This document shows, in pieces, positions 8,839 to 17,806 of a stretch of 64,000 bases of DNA (the first letter of the stretch is position 1; every line of letters starts with the position of its first letter). A program made the translations under genes and the position numbers. The notes under the pieces are model-generated. The model searched no databases. It had not been told where the DNA came from and saw only the letters and a list, made by a program, of their open reading frames with translations. The stretch is from RPQJ01 sp963698735 (GTDB taxonomy: Bacteria; Pseudomonadota; Gammaproteobacteria; Steroidobacterales; Steroidobacteraceae): positions 124,001 through 188,000 of the forward strand of contig CAVOSA010000028.1 in NCBI GenBank assembly GCA_963698735.1, in the 5' to 3' direction.

Positions 8839-8938
8839 CGGAGTGCGGAACCCTCACCCGGCCCGCGGCCGACCTCTCCCATCGCAATGGGAGAGGTGAT
8901 CCGAGCGATGCGCACTCCGACTGACCCTGGCCCCTTCC
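8839..8938. repeat. palindromic intergenic repeat element (copy 1)
   Basis: A composite of nested inverted repeats. The inner stem is ACCTCTCCCAT / ATGGGAGAGGT at 8872-8882 and 8887-8897 with a 4-nt loop. The outer stem is CGGAGTGCG / CGCACTCCG at 8839-8847 and 8911-8919. The inner part, with CCTCACCCG before it and GAGAGGTGA after it, matches the element at 22628-22680. The outer part and its flank (CTCCGACTGACCC) match the arm at 51032-51044. It lies between the ends of two convergent genes, as REP-type elements often do. No T-tract follows, so it is not a standard terminator. Confidence 0.75.
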
Positions 8939-8948
8939 GCCACCTCTT

Positions 8949-9344
8949 CTACTTCCTGTAGTCCTTGTAGCTCTTCTCTTCGACCAGCGTCGACCCGAGT
9001 TTCGTGTTGATGCGCCGCTTGAGCGCCGCGCGTTCGTCGTTGGTGACGTACACAGCCCGCGCGAGTTCGATGAACTTCTGGTCGAACGCGCCAGCGCGCT
9101 CCCGGTCGCGAATCTCGTCCTCGATATCCCACAGCTGGCCATTCACGTCGCGCAGGCCTTGCCACTCCGCGCTGATGTCGACCGCCGAATACGCGGAGGC
9201 ACGCCAGGTCTCGTTGAGCAGCGCGAGTTCCATGCGCACGTTCTGCAGTTTCGCGGCATCGGTCATGCGCGCCGACTTGATCTCGAGAATCGTGATCTTG
9301 TCGATCAGTTCGCCGGGCGAAATCGGGACGAGGAGTTCGGCCAT
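8949..9344 (-). CDS. DUF6165 family protein
   Basis: A 131-residue predicted cytoplasmic, largely helical protein. It begins LLVPISPGELIDKITILEIK and contains LNETW and RRINTKLGS. This layout matches the DUF6165 family, which is often found near sugar or capsule genes; no biochemical role is known to me. The ATG at 9342-9344 precedes the conserved ELLVPISPGE. The gene begins 32 bp after glnE ends on the same strand and is probably the last gene of the apt-MFS-glnE unit. Confidence 0.75.
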   Translation of the reverse strand: MAELLVPISPGELIDKITILEIKSARMTDAAKLQNVRMELALLNETWRASAYSAVDISAEWQGLRDVNGQLWDIEDEIRDRERAGAFDQKFIELARAVYVTNDERAALKRRINTKLGSTLVEEKSYKDYRK

Positions 9345-9376
9345 GGGAGAAGTGGCTGGTAGTTGATGAGCCTGGA

Positions 9377-12271
9377 TTATAGGTGGTTTTCCATCGTGTC
9401 CCGCCAGATCGCCGTGACGGCTTCCCGCGTGGACTCGAATTCGGCCGCGGGCGCGACGTTGTTGCTGCCCTCGAGCGACAGGTGGTGCAGCCGCTGCCGG
9501 TAGGTGCGGTAGGCCGCCGTCAGCACGTCCACCGTCTCCTGCGGCACGAGGCAGATCGAGGCCAGGCTTTCGAGCTGCCGGATGTTGTCCGAGTACGTCA
9601 CGAGCTCGGCATGGCGCCCGGCCCACAGCAACGTCCAGTACTGTGCGAGGAACTCGACGTCGGTGATGCCGCCGGCATCCTGCTTGAGGTCGAACTCGCC
9701 CGCCTTCGACCTCGACAGCTCCGTACGCATGCGCTCGCGCATCGACCGGACGTCGTCACGCAACGTCCCCCGGCGCACGGCCGTGCGCAGCAGTTCCACG
9801 CGCAGCGCTTCGTAGCGGGCCCGCAGGCTCCCGATGCCAGCCACCGCGCGTGAACGCAGCAACGCCTGGTGCTCCCAGGTCCACGCGTCCGTGCGCTGGT
9901 ACTCCGCGAAGCCGTCGATGCTCTGCACCAGCAGCCCGCCCTTCCCGCTGGGGCGAAGTCGCGTGTCGACCTCGTACAGGCGGCCGGCCGCGGAGTGCAC
10001 GGTCAGCAGGTGCACGAGACGCTGCACCAGCCGCAGGAAGAACACGCCGTTGTCGACGACCTGCGGACCGGCAGTGCGCTGTACGTCGCCGGTCGAGTCG
10101 TGCAGGAAGACGAGGTCGAGGTCGGAGCCGTAGCCGAGTTCTATGCCGCCGAACTTGCCGTAGGCGACGACGATGATACCGGCCTGGCGCAGCTCGCCTT
10201 CCGACTCGCCGAACAGCGGCACGCCGTGCCGTGCGACGATCTGCTGCCACGCCAGCTCGAGCGCCTCCTCGACGATCAGCTCCGCGAGGTCGGTCAGGCG
10301 ATCGCTCACCTTCATCAGCGGCAGCCGGCCGGTCAGGTCGGGCACCGCCACGCGGAACATCGCCGCGCGCTGGAACTGCCGCAACGCCTCGACCTGCTCC
10401 TCGGGATCGTCCGCGCCGCTATTCGCCATGCGGTTGCGCAGCTCCTGCGCGAGATCGTCCCGCGTGGGCGTCGCGACGAACAGCCGGTCATCGAGCAACT
10501 CATCGAGCAGCAGCGGGAAGGCAGCGATCTGGTCGGACAGGAACTGCGAGTGCGCACAGAGTTCGAACAGCCGCTCGCGCGCGACGGCGTTCTCGTTCAA
10601 CAGCGCAAGGTAGACCGTCCGCCCGCCGATGCGTTCGAGCACGTGCAGCACGCGGGCCAGGGTCGCTTCCGCATTCGGCAGGCGCGCGACAGCGCGCAAC
10701 AGCCGCGGCAGCAGCACCTGCAGCCGGCGCCGGCCAGTCTCGTCGAGCCGGCGGTAGTACGCGCTCTCGCGCAGCTGGTCGAGCTGCCGCAGCATCGGCT
10801 CGACCAGTGCCGGAACCTGCAGCGCCGCCAGCCGTTCTCGCCTCCGGGCTGCGTCGAGCTCGGGATCCAGCACGTGTTCGAGCGCCGTGCCTGCCGCGTC
10901 GTCGTCAGCCGTCGCGCCCGGCGCAAACACCGCGCGCTGGAAGTGCAGGCTGACACGGTCGCGGTGCGCCTGCAGTTCGCGCTCCAGCGTCGGCCAGTCC
11001 GCCATCCCCATGGCCAGTGCGAGGCGTGCGCGCGCCACGGGCTCGACCGGCAACTCGTGCGTCTGCTCGTCGTTCCATTCCTGCAGGCGGTTCTCCACGC
11101 GCCGCAGGAACCGGTAGGCCGCCTGCAGTTCGGTCACGGTCTCCTGCGGCAGCAGCTTCTGCCCGGCCAGCTGGGGCAGCGCCTCGAGCAGGCTGCGCGT
11201 CTGCAGGCGCGGCGTGCTGCCGCCGCGCAGCAGCTGGAAGGCCTGTACGATGAACTCGATCTCGCGGATACCGCCGGGCCCGAGCTTCACGTTCTGCTGC
11301 AATTCGCGACGCTCGACTTCGCGCGCGATCAGTTCCTTCATGGCGCGCAGCGACTCGAACACGCCGAAGTCCAGATAGCGCCGGTACACGAACGGACGCA
11401 ATGCGTTACGGTAGAGCTCGGCAAACCCGGGTTCGGCGCCGTAGACCGGACGCGCCTTGACGTAGGCGTAGCGTTCCCAGTCACGACCGTGCTGCTGGAG
11501 GTAGTCCTCCATCGCGTCGAAACTCACGGCCACCGGACCCGAGTCGCCGAACGGGCGCAGGCGCAGGTCGACCCGGTAGACGAAGCCGTCGTCCGTGGGC
11601 GTGCCGAGCAGCTGCGCCACGCGCTTGCCGGCCCGGATGAAGAATTCCTCGTGCTCCAGCGGCCGCGCACCCGTCGTCTCGCCGTGCTCGCCGAACAGGA
11701 ACACCAGGTCGATGTCCGAGGAAAAGTTGAGTTCGCCCCCGCCGAGCTTGCCCATGCCGAGCACGAGCAACGGCAGCTCGCGGCCGTCCTTGCCATGCGG
11801 CACGCCGTGGCGCGCACCGAGCGTCGCCGCTGCATGACGGCACGCGGCCCCGATGGAGGCGTCCGCAAGCCAGGACAGCTCCGCCAGGACCTGTTCGATC
11901 GGCGCGTGTCCGGCGAGGTCGCGCCACGCGATGCGCACCAGGTGGCGGCGGCGAAACACGCGCAGCGCAGCCATGAACGTTGCATCGGCCGCGCTGCCCG
12001 GGCGCGTGGCGTCGTCGACGGCACGCACGAAGGAACCGGCATCGACCCCTTCGAGCAACTGGCCGTCGGTGGCGAGCCATTCGAGCAGTCCCGCATCGCG
12101 CAGGCAGGAATCCGCAACGAAAGCACTGCAGGTCCAGACGTACGGCAGGCTTTCTGCAATCGCCTGCGCCGCCGCCGTCGCCGGCAGGCGCGGCCGCTCG
12201 TCCAGTCGCGCGAGCTTGTCGGCGATCGTCGCCAGCAACACTTCCGGAACTGCGAATGCGCGCGACGTCAT
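9377..12271 (-). CDS. glnE: bifunctional glutamine synthetase adenylyltransferase / adenylyl-removing enzyme
   Basis: A 964-residue cytoplasmic regulator of nitrogen assimilation that adenylylates glutamine synthetase and removes the AMP by phosphorolysis, normally under PII control. Two nucleotidyltransferase domains are visible. The N-terminal one has LGMGKLGGGELNF with Ser-Ser-Asp-Ile-Asp at 184-188. The C-terminal one has AYGKFGGIELGYG with GSDLDL near 716-720. Helical linkers follow each, and LKQDAGGITDVEF is present near the end. The length fits the family (E. coli 946). The ATG at 12269-12271 overlaps the stop of the upstream MFS gene as ATGA, suggesting translational coupling. No tandem partner such as waaF or ilvE is seen. 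Confidence 0.96.
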   Translation of the reverse strand: MTSRAFAVPEVLLATIADKLARLDERPRLPATAAAQAIAESLPYVWTCSAFVADSCLRDAGLLEWLATDGQLLEGVDAGSFVRAVDDATRPGSAADATFMAALRVFRRRHLVRIAWRDLAGHAPIEQVLAELSWLADASIGAACRHAAATLGARHGVPHGKDGRELPLLVLGMGKLGGGELNFSSDIDLVFLFGEHGETTGARPLEHEEFFIRAGKRVAQLLGTPTDDGFVYRVDLRLRPFGDSGPVAVSFDAMEDYLQQHGRDWERYAYVKARPVYGAEPGFAELYRNALRPFVYRRYLDFGVFESLRAMKELIAREVERRELQQNVKLGPGGIREIEFIVQAFQLLRGGSTPRLQTRSLLEALPQLAGQKLLPQETVTELQAAYRFLRRVENRLQEWNDEQTHELPVEPVARARLALAMGMADWPTLERELQAHRDRVSLHFQRAVFAPGATADDDAAGTALEHVLDPELDAARRRERLAALQVPALVEPMLRQLDQLRESAYYRRLDETGRRRLQVLLPRLLRAVARLPNAEATLARVLHVLERIGGRTVYLALLNENAVARERLFELCAHSQFLSDQIAAFPLLLDELLDDRLFVATPTRDDLAQELRNRMANSGADDPEEQVEALRQFQRAAMFRVAVPDLTGRLPLMKVSDRLTDLAELIVEEALELAWQQIVARHGVPLFGESEGELRQAGIIVVAYGKFGGIELGYGSDLDLVFLHDSTGDVQRTAGPQVVDNGVFFLRLVQRLVHLLTVHSAAGRLYEVDTRLRPSGKGGLLVQSIDGFAEYQRTDAWTWEHQALLRSRAVAGIGSLRARYEALRVELLRTAVRRGTLRDDVRSMRERMRTELSRSKAGEFDLKQDAGGITDVEFLAQYWTLLWAGRHAELVTYSDNIRQLESLASICLVPQETVDVLTAAYRTYRQRLHHLSLEGSNNVAPAAEFESTREAVTAIWRDTMENHL

Positions 12272-13503
12272 ACGGCACCCGGCGGACGCGTGGCGCGCTC
12301 GGCGATGACCGCCGCGAACACCAGCAGCAGCGCCGCCAGTGCATAGGCAGAGCCTGGAAAGTGCCAGCCCGCGCTGTCGCGGATCGACCAGGCGAACACG
12401 CTGGCGAACAGGGTCGGCCCGATCATCATCGAAATGCCGGAGAGGCTGCCCATCGCGCCTTGCAGTTCGCCCTGCGCCGAGCTGCCGACCACCCTGGTCA
12501 TGATGCCCTGCGCGGCCGGACCGGTGAGACCCCACAGCGCCACCACCGGGATCGCGGCCAGGAACAACAGGCCGGTCGGGGCGACGGCATACAGCAGGAA
12601 ACCAGCCGCGCCGGCCAACAGCCCGGCGATCATCACCCGCCGCTCGCCGAAGCGTCGCACCGTCGGCCCCACCAGCAGGCCCTGCACCAGCGCGGATGAA
12701 CACCCTACGGCCGCGAGCGCGAGCCCGACTGCCTTCGCGTCCCAGTCGTACCTGTAGGCCGCGTACAGGACGAAGACCGCGGGCAGGACCGAGTGCGTGA
12801 GGTTGCTCAGGAACGATGCGCCCGCGAGTCCGAACACCTCGCGATGCGAGCGCAGGAATCGAAGCGATCCCAGCGGATTCGCGCGGCGCCACTCGAACGG
12901 TCGCCTGCGCTCAGGTGCGAGGGATTCCGGCAGCACGAAGTAGCCGTATGCCGCGTTCGCGAGGCTGAACATGGCTGCCGCCCAGAACGGCAGCCGCGGA
13001 TCGACCGACCCGAGCAGGCCGCCGACCGCCGGACCGAGCACGAAGCCGACGCCGAAGGCGACCCCGACCAGGCCGAAGCTCTGTGCGCGGCGCTCCGGTG
13101 GCGTCACGTCGGCCACGTAGGCCATCGCAGTACTGACACTGGCCGCGGTCACGCCGGAAATCAGCCGGCCGACGAACAGCCACCACAGCGTTGGAGCCAG
13201 CGCCATGAGCAGGTAATCGAAGCCGAGCCCGAGGTTCGACAGCAGGATGACCGGGCGGCGGCCGAAGCGGTCCGACAAGGCACCCATCACCGGCATCGCG
13301 AAAAACTGCATCACGGCCCAGACAGTGCCGAAGTAACCGACCATCTGCGCTGCGCGTGACGTGTTGCCGCCGAGGAAATCCTCGATCAGGTGCGGCAGCA
13401 CGGGCACGACCATGCCGAGCGCGAGCATGTCGAGCACCACGGTGACGAAGATGAACGCGAGCGCTGCGCGGCGCGGTGGCTGCGGCGTGCCGGGCTCACT
13501 CAT
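12268..13503 (-). CDS. MFS transporter, TetA/TCR-like drug exporter
   Basis: A 411-residue inner membrane protein with 12 predicted transmembrane helices. Loop 2-3 has the MFS motif A as GALSDRFGRRPV. Helix 5 carries the motif C-like GVAFGVGFVLGPAVGG of drug:H+ antiporters, and the profile resembles the TetA/TCR family. The substrate cannot be told; tetracycline export should not be assumed because many chromosomal relatives do not confer it. It starts 9 bp after apt ends and overlaps the glnE start by 4 bp, so it is embedded in an apt-MFS-glnE unit. Confidence 0.88.
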   Translation of the reverse strand: MSEPGTPQPPRRAALAFIFVTVVLDMLALGMVVPVLPHLIEDFLGGNTSRAAQMVGYFGTVWAVMQFFAMPVMGALSDRFGRRPVILLSNLGLGFDYLLMALAPTLWWLFVGRLISGVTAASVSTAMAYVADVTPPERRAQSFGLVGVAFGVGFVLGPAVGGLLGSVDPRLPFWAAAMFSLANAAYGYFVLPESLAPERRRPFEWRRANPLGSLRFLRSHREVFGLAGASFLSNLTHSVLPAVFVLYAAYRYDWDAKAVGLALAAVGCSSALVQGLLVGPTVRRFGERRVMIAGLLAGAAGFLLYAVAPTGLLFLAAIPVVALWGLTGPAAQGIMTRVVGSSAQGELQGAMGSLSGISMMIGPTLFASVFAWSIRDSAGWHFPGSAYALAALLLVFAAVIAERATRPPGAV

Positions 13504-13512
13504 GGCGTGGAA

Positions 13513-14019
13513 TCAGCCGTACTGCAGCACGATGCGAGGCACGTGCTCCTCGCAGCGGAAGCCCGGCGCGATGCCGATGTCGATGAGCACGCCGACACCC
13601 TGCACGACATAGCCCGCCTGCCGGCTGAGCGTCGTCGACGCGGTCAGCGTGCCGCCCGTGGCCAGCACGTCGTCCACCAGCAACAACCGGCCCTGGCCGG
13701 CCTGCATTTCGAGCACTCCGGTGCCGTACTCGAGGTCGTAGGCGATGTCGACGACGGGAGGCGGCAGCTTGCCCTTCTTGCGGATGGGCACGAAGCCCTT
13801 GCCGCGACGCTCGGCCAGTGCGGACGCCAGGATGAAGCCGCGCGACTCGATGCCGGCGACCGCGTCGGCGGCGTCCCATTCCCGCTCCGTGAACAGGCCT
13901 TCCATCGCCTCGATGGTGGCCCCGAAGTGCCGTCGCAGCAGCGGACTGATGTCGCGGAAGAGGATGCCCGGCTTCGGGAAGTCGGGGATGTCGACGACGA
14001 ACTGCTTCAGGTCCTGCAT
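13513..14019 (-). CDS. apt: adenine phosphoribosyltransferase
   Basis: A 168-residue purine salvage enzyme that converts adenine and PRPP to AMP. The type I phosphoribosyltransferase PRPP loop is LLLVDDVLATGGT. IESRGFILASALA and IRKKGKLPPP are also typical of Apt. The ATG at 14017-14019 begins MQDLKQFVVDIPDFPKPGI, the usual family start, and GAGG lies just upstream (CGAGGTGTGC then ATG). First gene of the run that continues into the MFS exporter and glnE. Confidence 0.94.
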   Translation of the reverse strand: MQDLKQFVVDIPDFPKPGILFRDISPLLRRHFGATIEAMEGLFTEREWDAADAVAGIESRGFILASALAERRGKGFVPIRKKGKLPPPVVDIAYDLEYGTGVLEMQAGQGRLLLVDDVLATGGTLTASTTLSRQAGYVVQGVGVLIDIGIAPGFRCEEHVPRIVLQYG

Positions 14020-14146
14020 GCACACCTCGGCCAACGCGCGCGCAGCGTAGCGAAAATCGCCGTCCGCCGCGACACGGTCGAGGCAACGGAATCGCCGCTG
14101 CCCGCTGCGCTTCTGGCAGAATCGCCCGCCGGGAGGAGGAACACAA

Positions 14147-14830
14147 GTGAACGTAAGCGACGCCGTTTCGAGCCGCATGAGTTGCCGCGCGTTTCTCGAC
14201 ACCCCGGTCCCCGGCTCCACGGTGCGGGCGATACTCGACGCCGCGCGTCGCGCACCTTCCGGCGGCAACCTGCAACCGTGGTGGGTATACGCACTGACGG
14301 GAGAACCACTCGCCGAACTGCGCTCCGTCGTGCGGACGCAGATCATGACCAACCCGCGCGGTGACGGGTCGCACGAGTACGACATCTACCCGCCGGGTCT
14401 CGGCGAGCCGTATCGCACGCGCCGCTTCAAGGCCGGCGAAGACCTCTATGCCACGATCGGCATCCCGCGCGAAGACAAGATGTCACGATTGATGCAGCTC
14501 GCCCGTAATTACGATTTCTTCGGCGCGCCGGTCGGCCTCTTCTTCTACCTCGACCGCAGCCTGGGCCCGCCGCAGTGGTCGGACGTCGGCATGTACATGC
14601 AGACGGTGATGCTGCTCGCGCGCGAGCGCGGCCTGCACACGTGCGCGCAGGAGATCTGGTCGCTGGTGCCGGCCACGGTCGGCAAGTTCCTCGATGCGCC
14701 GCCGAACCTGGTGCTGTTCTCGGGCATGGCGCTCGGGCACGCCGATCCGTCGCACCCCATCAATACGTTGCGCACGGAACGCGCGACGCTCGAGGAGTTC
14801 TCGAGCCTGCGGGGATTCGACGCGACATAA
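14147..14830 (+). CDS. nitroreductase family protein
   Basis: A 227-residue FMN-dependent oxidoreductase of the nitroreductase family. The start SSRMSCRAFLDTPVP and RRAPSGGNLQPWWVYAL are the classic FMN phosphate/ribityl-binding segments. FFYLDRSLGPPQWSDVGMYMQ and SGMALGHADP complete the core. It probably uses NAD(P)H to reduce nitroaromatics, quinones or enones; the physiological substrate is not evident. The start is GTG at 14147 with a strong GGGAGGAGG ribosome-binding site. It is divergent from apt with 127 bp between. Confidence 0.9.
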   Translation: MNVSDAVSSRMSCRAFLDTPVPGSTVRAILDAARRAPSGGNLQPWWVYALTGEPLAELRSVVRTQIMTNPRGDGSHEYDIYPPGLGEPYRTRRFKAGEDLYATIGIPREDKMSRLMQLARNYDFFGAPVGLFFYLDRSLGPPQWSDVGMYMQTVMLLARERGLHTCAQEIWSLVPATVGKFLDAPPNLVLFSGMALGHADPSHPINTLRTERATLEEFSSLRGFDAT

Positions 14831-15007
14831 ACCCGCCTGACGCCGTCGGGGAACCTGACAACATCGAGCGCCGGCACGCGCGGCGCCGGTGGGACTTATG
14901 TTGCAACCCGCGCCGTTGCTGGCAAAACACCCGGCGGCCTCCGCTTGGCACGACCCATGCACGTATGCAGGCATCAAGTTGCGCACCGCGCCACGGAGAC
15001 GACGTCA

Positions 15008-15199
15008 ATGAGCCTGAGCTGGATCGGCCGCAATCGCAGCCTCGAAATGTCGCCGCGAGCCCGCCTCGTCGATGACCTCGATGCGGAAGTGCTGCGGCGC
15101 AAGCGCGAGGCGCTGCAATGGCGCCCGCAGAACGGCTTCCTGAAGGATGAAGTCGACGAACGCAACGACTGCGAGGAACAGGCCGACCGCGCGGCCTGA
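15008..15199 (+). CDS. small hypothetical protein
   Basis: A 63-residue, highly charged, cytoplasmic protein that I do not recognise. It is rich in Arg, Asp and Glu, with LVDDLDAEVLRRKREAL likely helical, and ends in an acidic stretch with a single Cys. Codon third positions are strongly G/C, like the neighbouring genes, which supports real coding. The ATG at 15008 follows ACGGAGACG. It converges on the YgbA-like gene with 11 bp between stops. Confidence 0.5.
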   Translation: MSLSWIGRNRSLEMSPRARLVDDLDAEVLRRKREALQWRPQNGFLKDEVDERNDCEEQADRAA

Positions 15200-15210
15200 C
15201 CAGTCCGCCC

Positions 15211-15582
15211 TCAACCCGGCGGGCGCTGGTTGCGGCGCACCGCCATGGGATGCTCCACGCGTCGCGCCTTGTCCATGAAATGCGTCACCGTGAGCCACGG
15301 ATGCCGCCACATCATGCGCGGGCCCGCGTAACGCATGATGTCGCGTGCCAGCTCGCGGGGTTGTGGCTTGTAGCAGTGGATCGGGCACCTGGCGCAGGTG
15401 GGCTTCTCCGGCCCGTACGGACACTTCTCCAGCCGGCGCTCCGCGTAATCCAGGAAGCCCTGGCAATCCGCGCACAGGTCACCCTTGGCCGCGTGTTCGT
15501 GCCCACGGCAGTAGATGCCCACCATGACCTGCATGGTGCGCCATTCCCGTCGCAGCCTGCCGCTTTCCAAGCGTGGATCCAT
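15211..15582 (-). CDS. nitrous-oxide-stimulated promoter family protein (YgbA-like)
   Basis: A 123-residue protein of the YgbA_NO family. Motifs seen are MVGIYCRGHEH, LCADCQGFLDYAERRLEKC and PYGPEKPTCARCPIHCY, which together place several cysteines and histidines as in E. coli YgbA and could bind metal or Fe-S. E. coli ygbA is induced by nitric oxide through NsrR; whether that applies here cannot be seen. The ATG at 15580-15582 was preferred because the family begins shortly before the MVxIYCR segment, although the frame is open farther upstream. It diverges from the RarD-like gene. Confidence 0.85.
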   Translation of the reverse strand: MDPRLESGRLRREWRTMQVMVGIYCRGHEHAAKGDLCADCQGFLDYAERRLEKCPYGPEKPTCARCPIHCYKPQPRELARDIMRYAGPRMMWRHPWLTVTHFMDKARRVEHPMAVRRNQRPPG

Positions 15583-15688
15583 GCCGTCAGCATGCCGGGC
15601 CCGCGGATGCACGGCGCTCCGGAGTTTCCACGACTCAAATCGAAGATTCCGCGTCGCCAGGACCCGGATTTGCCACAATGCGCGCCCC

Positions 15689-16621
15689 ATGACCGGCCAG
15701 AACGCAGCGCCTGCCGCTCCCGCCTCGCCGCGCGCTGGAGCAGGCCTCGCGGCCGCCATCGCCGCGTTCACGATCTGGGGCGTGCTGCCGCTCTATCTCA
15801 AGCCGCTCGGACACCTGCCGGCGCTCGAGATCATGGCGCACCGCATCGTCTGGTGTTGCCTGCTCGTCTTCCTTTGGCTGACCCTGCGTGGTGACGTCCG
15901 GGCCGTGCGTACGGCCCTGGCCAGTCCCGGCACACGGTATCGCCTGATGGCCTCGGCCGCGCTGATCAGCGTGAACTGGCTGATCTACGTCTGGTCGATC
16001 GGCCACGGCCACGTGATCGACGCGAGCCTCGGCTACTTCATCAACCCACTGCTCAACGTGGTGCTGGGCGTGCTGGTCCTCGGCGAGCGACTCAACAGTG
16101 CGCAGAAATTCGCAGTCGGGCTGGCTGCCGTCGGTGTCGTCTACCTTGCGGTCGTGGCCGGCCGGCCGCCCTGGATTGCGCTCGCGCTCGCCGCCAGCTT
16201 TGGCGGGTATGGCCTGATCCGTAAGGTCGTGAATGTCGAAGCCGTGCCCGGCCTGGCGACCGAAACGCTGCTGCTCGCACCCTTCGCCCTGGGCTTCCTG
16301 TTGTGGATGGCAATGCGGGGCACGGGTGCGATGGGTCATTCCGCCCCGCACATCAACGCGCTGCTGCTAGGCAGCGGACTGGTCACCGCGCTGCCGCTTG
16401 CCCTGTTCGCCTACGGCGCGCGCCTCATCCCGCTCTCGACCGTCGGGCTGGTGCAGTACATCGGCCCCACGCTGCAGTTCCTGCTCGGCGTGTGGGTCTT
16501 CCACGAGGCGTTCACCCTGCAGCGCGGCGTTGGCTTCCTGTTCATCTGGGCGGCGCTGGCCGTGTACGCCGCGGACGGTCTCTGGCGCAATCGCCGGCAG
16601 ATGCCGACCTGGCGACGCTGA
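15689..16621 (+). CDS. rarD: EamA family transporter, RarD-like
   Basis: A 310-residue inner membrane protein with ten predicted helices in two EamA repeats. The opening AAFTIWGVLPLYLKPL and SVNWLIYVWSIGHGHVID, together with LGYFINPLLNVVLGVLVLGE, are close to the RarD subfamily of drug/metabolite transporters. E. coli RarD was named for chloramphenicol sensitivity; the substrate remains uncertain. The ATG at 15689 precedes a short Ala/Pro-rich leader. Its stop codon directly abuts the stop of the convergent fatty acid hydroxylase gene. Confidence 0.85.
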   Translation: MTGQNAAPAAPASPRAGAGLAAAIAAFTIWGVLPLYLKPLGHLPALEIMAHRIVWCCLLVFLWLTLRGDVRAVRTALASPGTRYRLMASAALISVNWLIYVWSIGHGHVIDASLGYFINPLLNVVLGVLVLGERLNSAQKFAVGLAAVGVVYLAVVAGRPPWIALALAASFGGYGLIRKVVNVEAVPGLATETLLLAPFALGFLLWMAMRGTGAMGHSAPHINALLLGSGLVTALPLALFAYGARLIPLSTVGLVQYIGPTLQFLLGVWVFHEAFTLQRGVGFLFIWAALAVYAADGLWRNRRQMPTWRR

Positions 16622-17299
16622 TCACCGCTGCCCGCGATAAAGCGTGCCGAACAGCCGGTCGCCTATCGGGTACGTAATGTTGAAGTTGTACTGCGCCATC
16701 AACCGCGGGTCGTGGTGATCCTGGTGCAGCTGGCGCAGCCTGCCTACGAACGGCCACCGCGCCACCGCGTAGCGTGCGGGCAGGTGATACACGAGGTGCA
16801 GGACCTCGTAGTTCAGGAAGTACGCGAGCGAAGTCGCGCCGAAGAGCCAGCCGACGTTGCTGCTGGTGAAGCTCGCGAGCAGCAGCGCGGCCGGCAGTGC
16901 GAACGCCGTGAGGAAGAAGATCATCAGCAACGGCGGGAACAGCACGGCGCGCAGGTCGCGCAGGCTGTCGAGCGGCATGGCGACATGGGTGAAGAACCGG
17001 TGGTGTTGCCGCGTGTGCCGTTCGTACACCAGACCGAGACCGCGCCGCTTGTGGTGCATCGGCCCGCGATGGCCCCAGTACTCGGCCAGGTTGACGTACA
17101 GGAACGTGAGCGGCACGGCCAGCCATTCGAGCGGCTGCACGTCCGCGAGTTGCGAAATGCACAGCACGAGCGCGCTGCTGCCGATGCCGAACGTGAACAG
17201 CAGGTGCAGCGCGCCGCGATAATGCGGCGGCACGTGGTCGCGCCGGTATTCCTCGCGATAGGCGCGAACCACCCCGGGATTCTCAGCGGCCGACGTCAC
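16622..17299 (-). CDS. fatty acid hydroxylase / sterol desaturase family protein
   Basis: A 225-residue integral membrane protein with about four helices. It carries the histidine clusters of the di-iron membrane hydroxylase superfamily: HRGPMHH near residue 77, HTRQHH near 94, HLVYH near 168 and HQDHHD near 192. Members hydroxylate or desaturate lipids, carotenoids or sterols, so a membrane-lipid substrate is likely but not identified. It is followed upstream by a MAPEG gene on the same strand, 15 bp away, and the two may be cotranscribed. Confidence 0.85.
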   Translation of the reverse strand: MTSAAENPGVVRAYREEYRRDHVPPHYRGALHLLFTFGIGSSALVLCISQLADVQPLEWLAVPLTFLYVNLAEYWGHRGPMHHKRRGLGLVYERHTRQHHRFFTHVAMPLDSLRDLRAVLFPPLLMIFFLTAFALPAALLLASFTSSNVGWLFGATSLAYFLNYEVLHLVYHLPARYAVARWPFVGRLRQLHQDHHDPRLMAQYNFNITYPIGDRLFGTLYRGQR

Positions 17300-17314
17300 T
17301 CGGTCCAGTCTCGT

Positions 17315-17689
17315 TCAGGCTGCCGCGAGGAAGATTGCGACTGCGCTGCCGATGGCCACGAACCAGGCGAGGGAACGCAGCGTCGCCATGTCGGCGACGT
17401 AGAACCCGATGTAGAACAGTCGCGCCACCACGAACACGACCGCAAGCAGGTCGACGCGCGCCTGGGGCGCGTCGGCGAGGTGGGCGATGATGACGGCAGC
17501 GGCAAACAGCGGAAACGCCTCGAAACTGTTGTGCTGCGCGGCGTTCGCGCGCTTGCGAAAGCCCGTCTGCGCGAGGAGCCAGTCGCGGGGATTACTGTTG
17601 TCGAAGCGCTGGCCACCGATCTTGGCGGCCAGGGTTCCAATGTAAGGCAGGAAGCCCGCCACCAGCACGCACCAGAAGGCCACGGTCAT
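17315..17689 (-). CDS. MAPEG family membrane protein
   Basis: A 124-residue protein with four predicted membrane helices. The segment RANAAQHNSFEAFPLFAAAV is the signature of bacterial MAPEG proteins, the family of microsomal glutathione S-transferases and eicosanoid synthases; bacterial members have no settled role. Of two close ATG codons, the one at 17687-17689 was chosen because GAGG lies seven bases before it. The other is at 17693-17695. It precedes the fatty acid hydroxylase gene on the same strand. Confidence 0.8.
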   Translation of the reverse strand: MTVAFWCVLVAGFLPYIGTLAAKIGGQRFDNSNPRDWLLAQTGFRKRANAAQHNSFEAFPLFAAAVIIAHLADAPQARVDLLAVVFVVARLFYIGFYVADMATLRSLAWFVAIGSAVAIFLAAA

Positions 17690-17806
17690 GATCATGCCTC
17701 GCCCAGGGAACTGAAGCCGGAGCATAGCCGATGCCCGCCGGTTGGGGCCGTTCCGACTGTGCAGTCGGCCGCCGAGCCGCTACTCTTGGCAAGCAGGTCC
17801 ATATCC

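Noticed and set aside
9869..12346. Long open frame of over 800 codons on the plus strand opposite glnE
   Set aside because: It mirrors glnE codon by codon, has no recognisable domain and is rich in Arg, Gln and Val, as expected for an antisense shadow in GC-rich DNA.
12268..13503. Tetracycline resistance gene
   Set aside because: The MFS motifs resemble TetA/TCR, but the gene sits in a housekeeping apt-glnE unit with no mobile element, so a resistance call is not supported.
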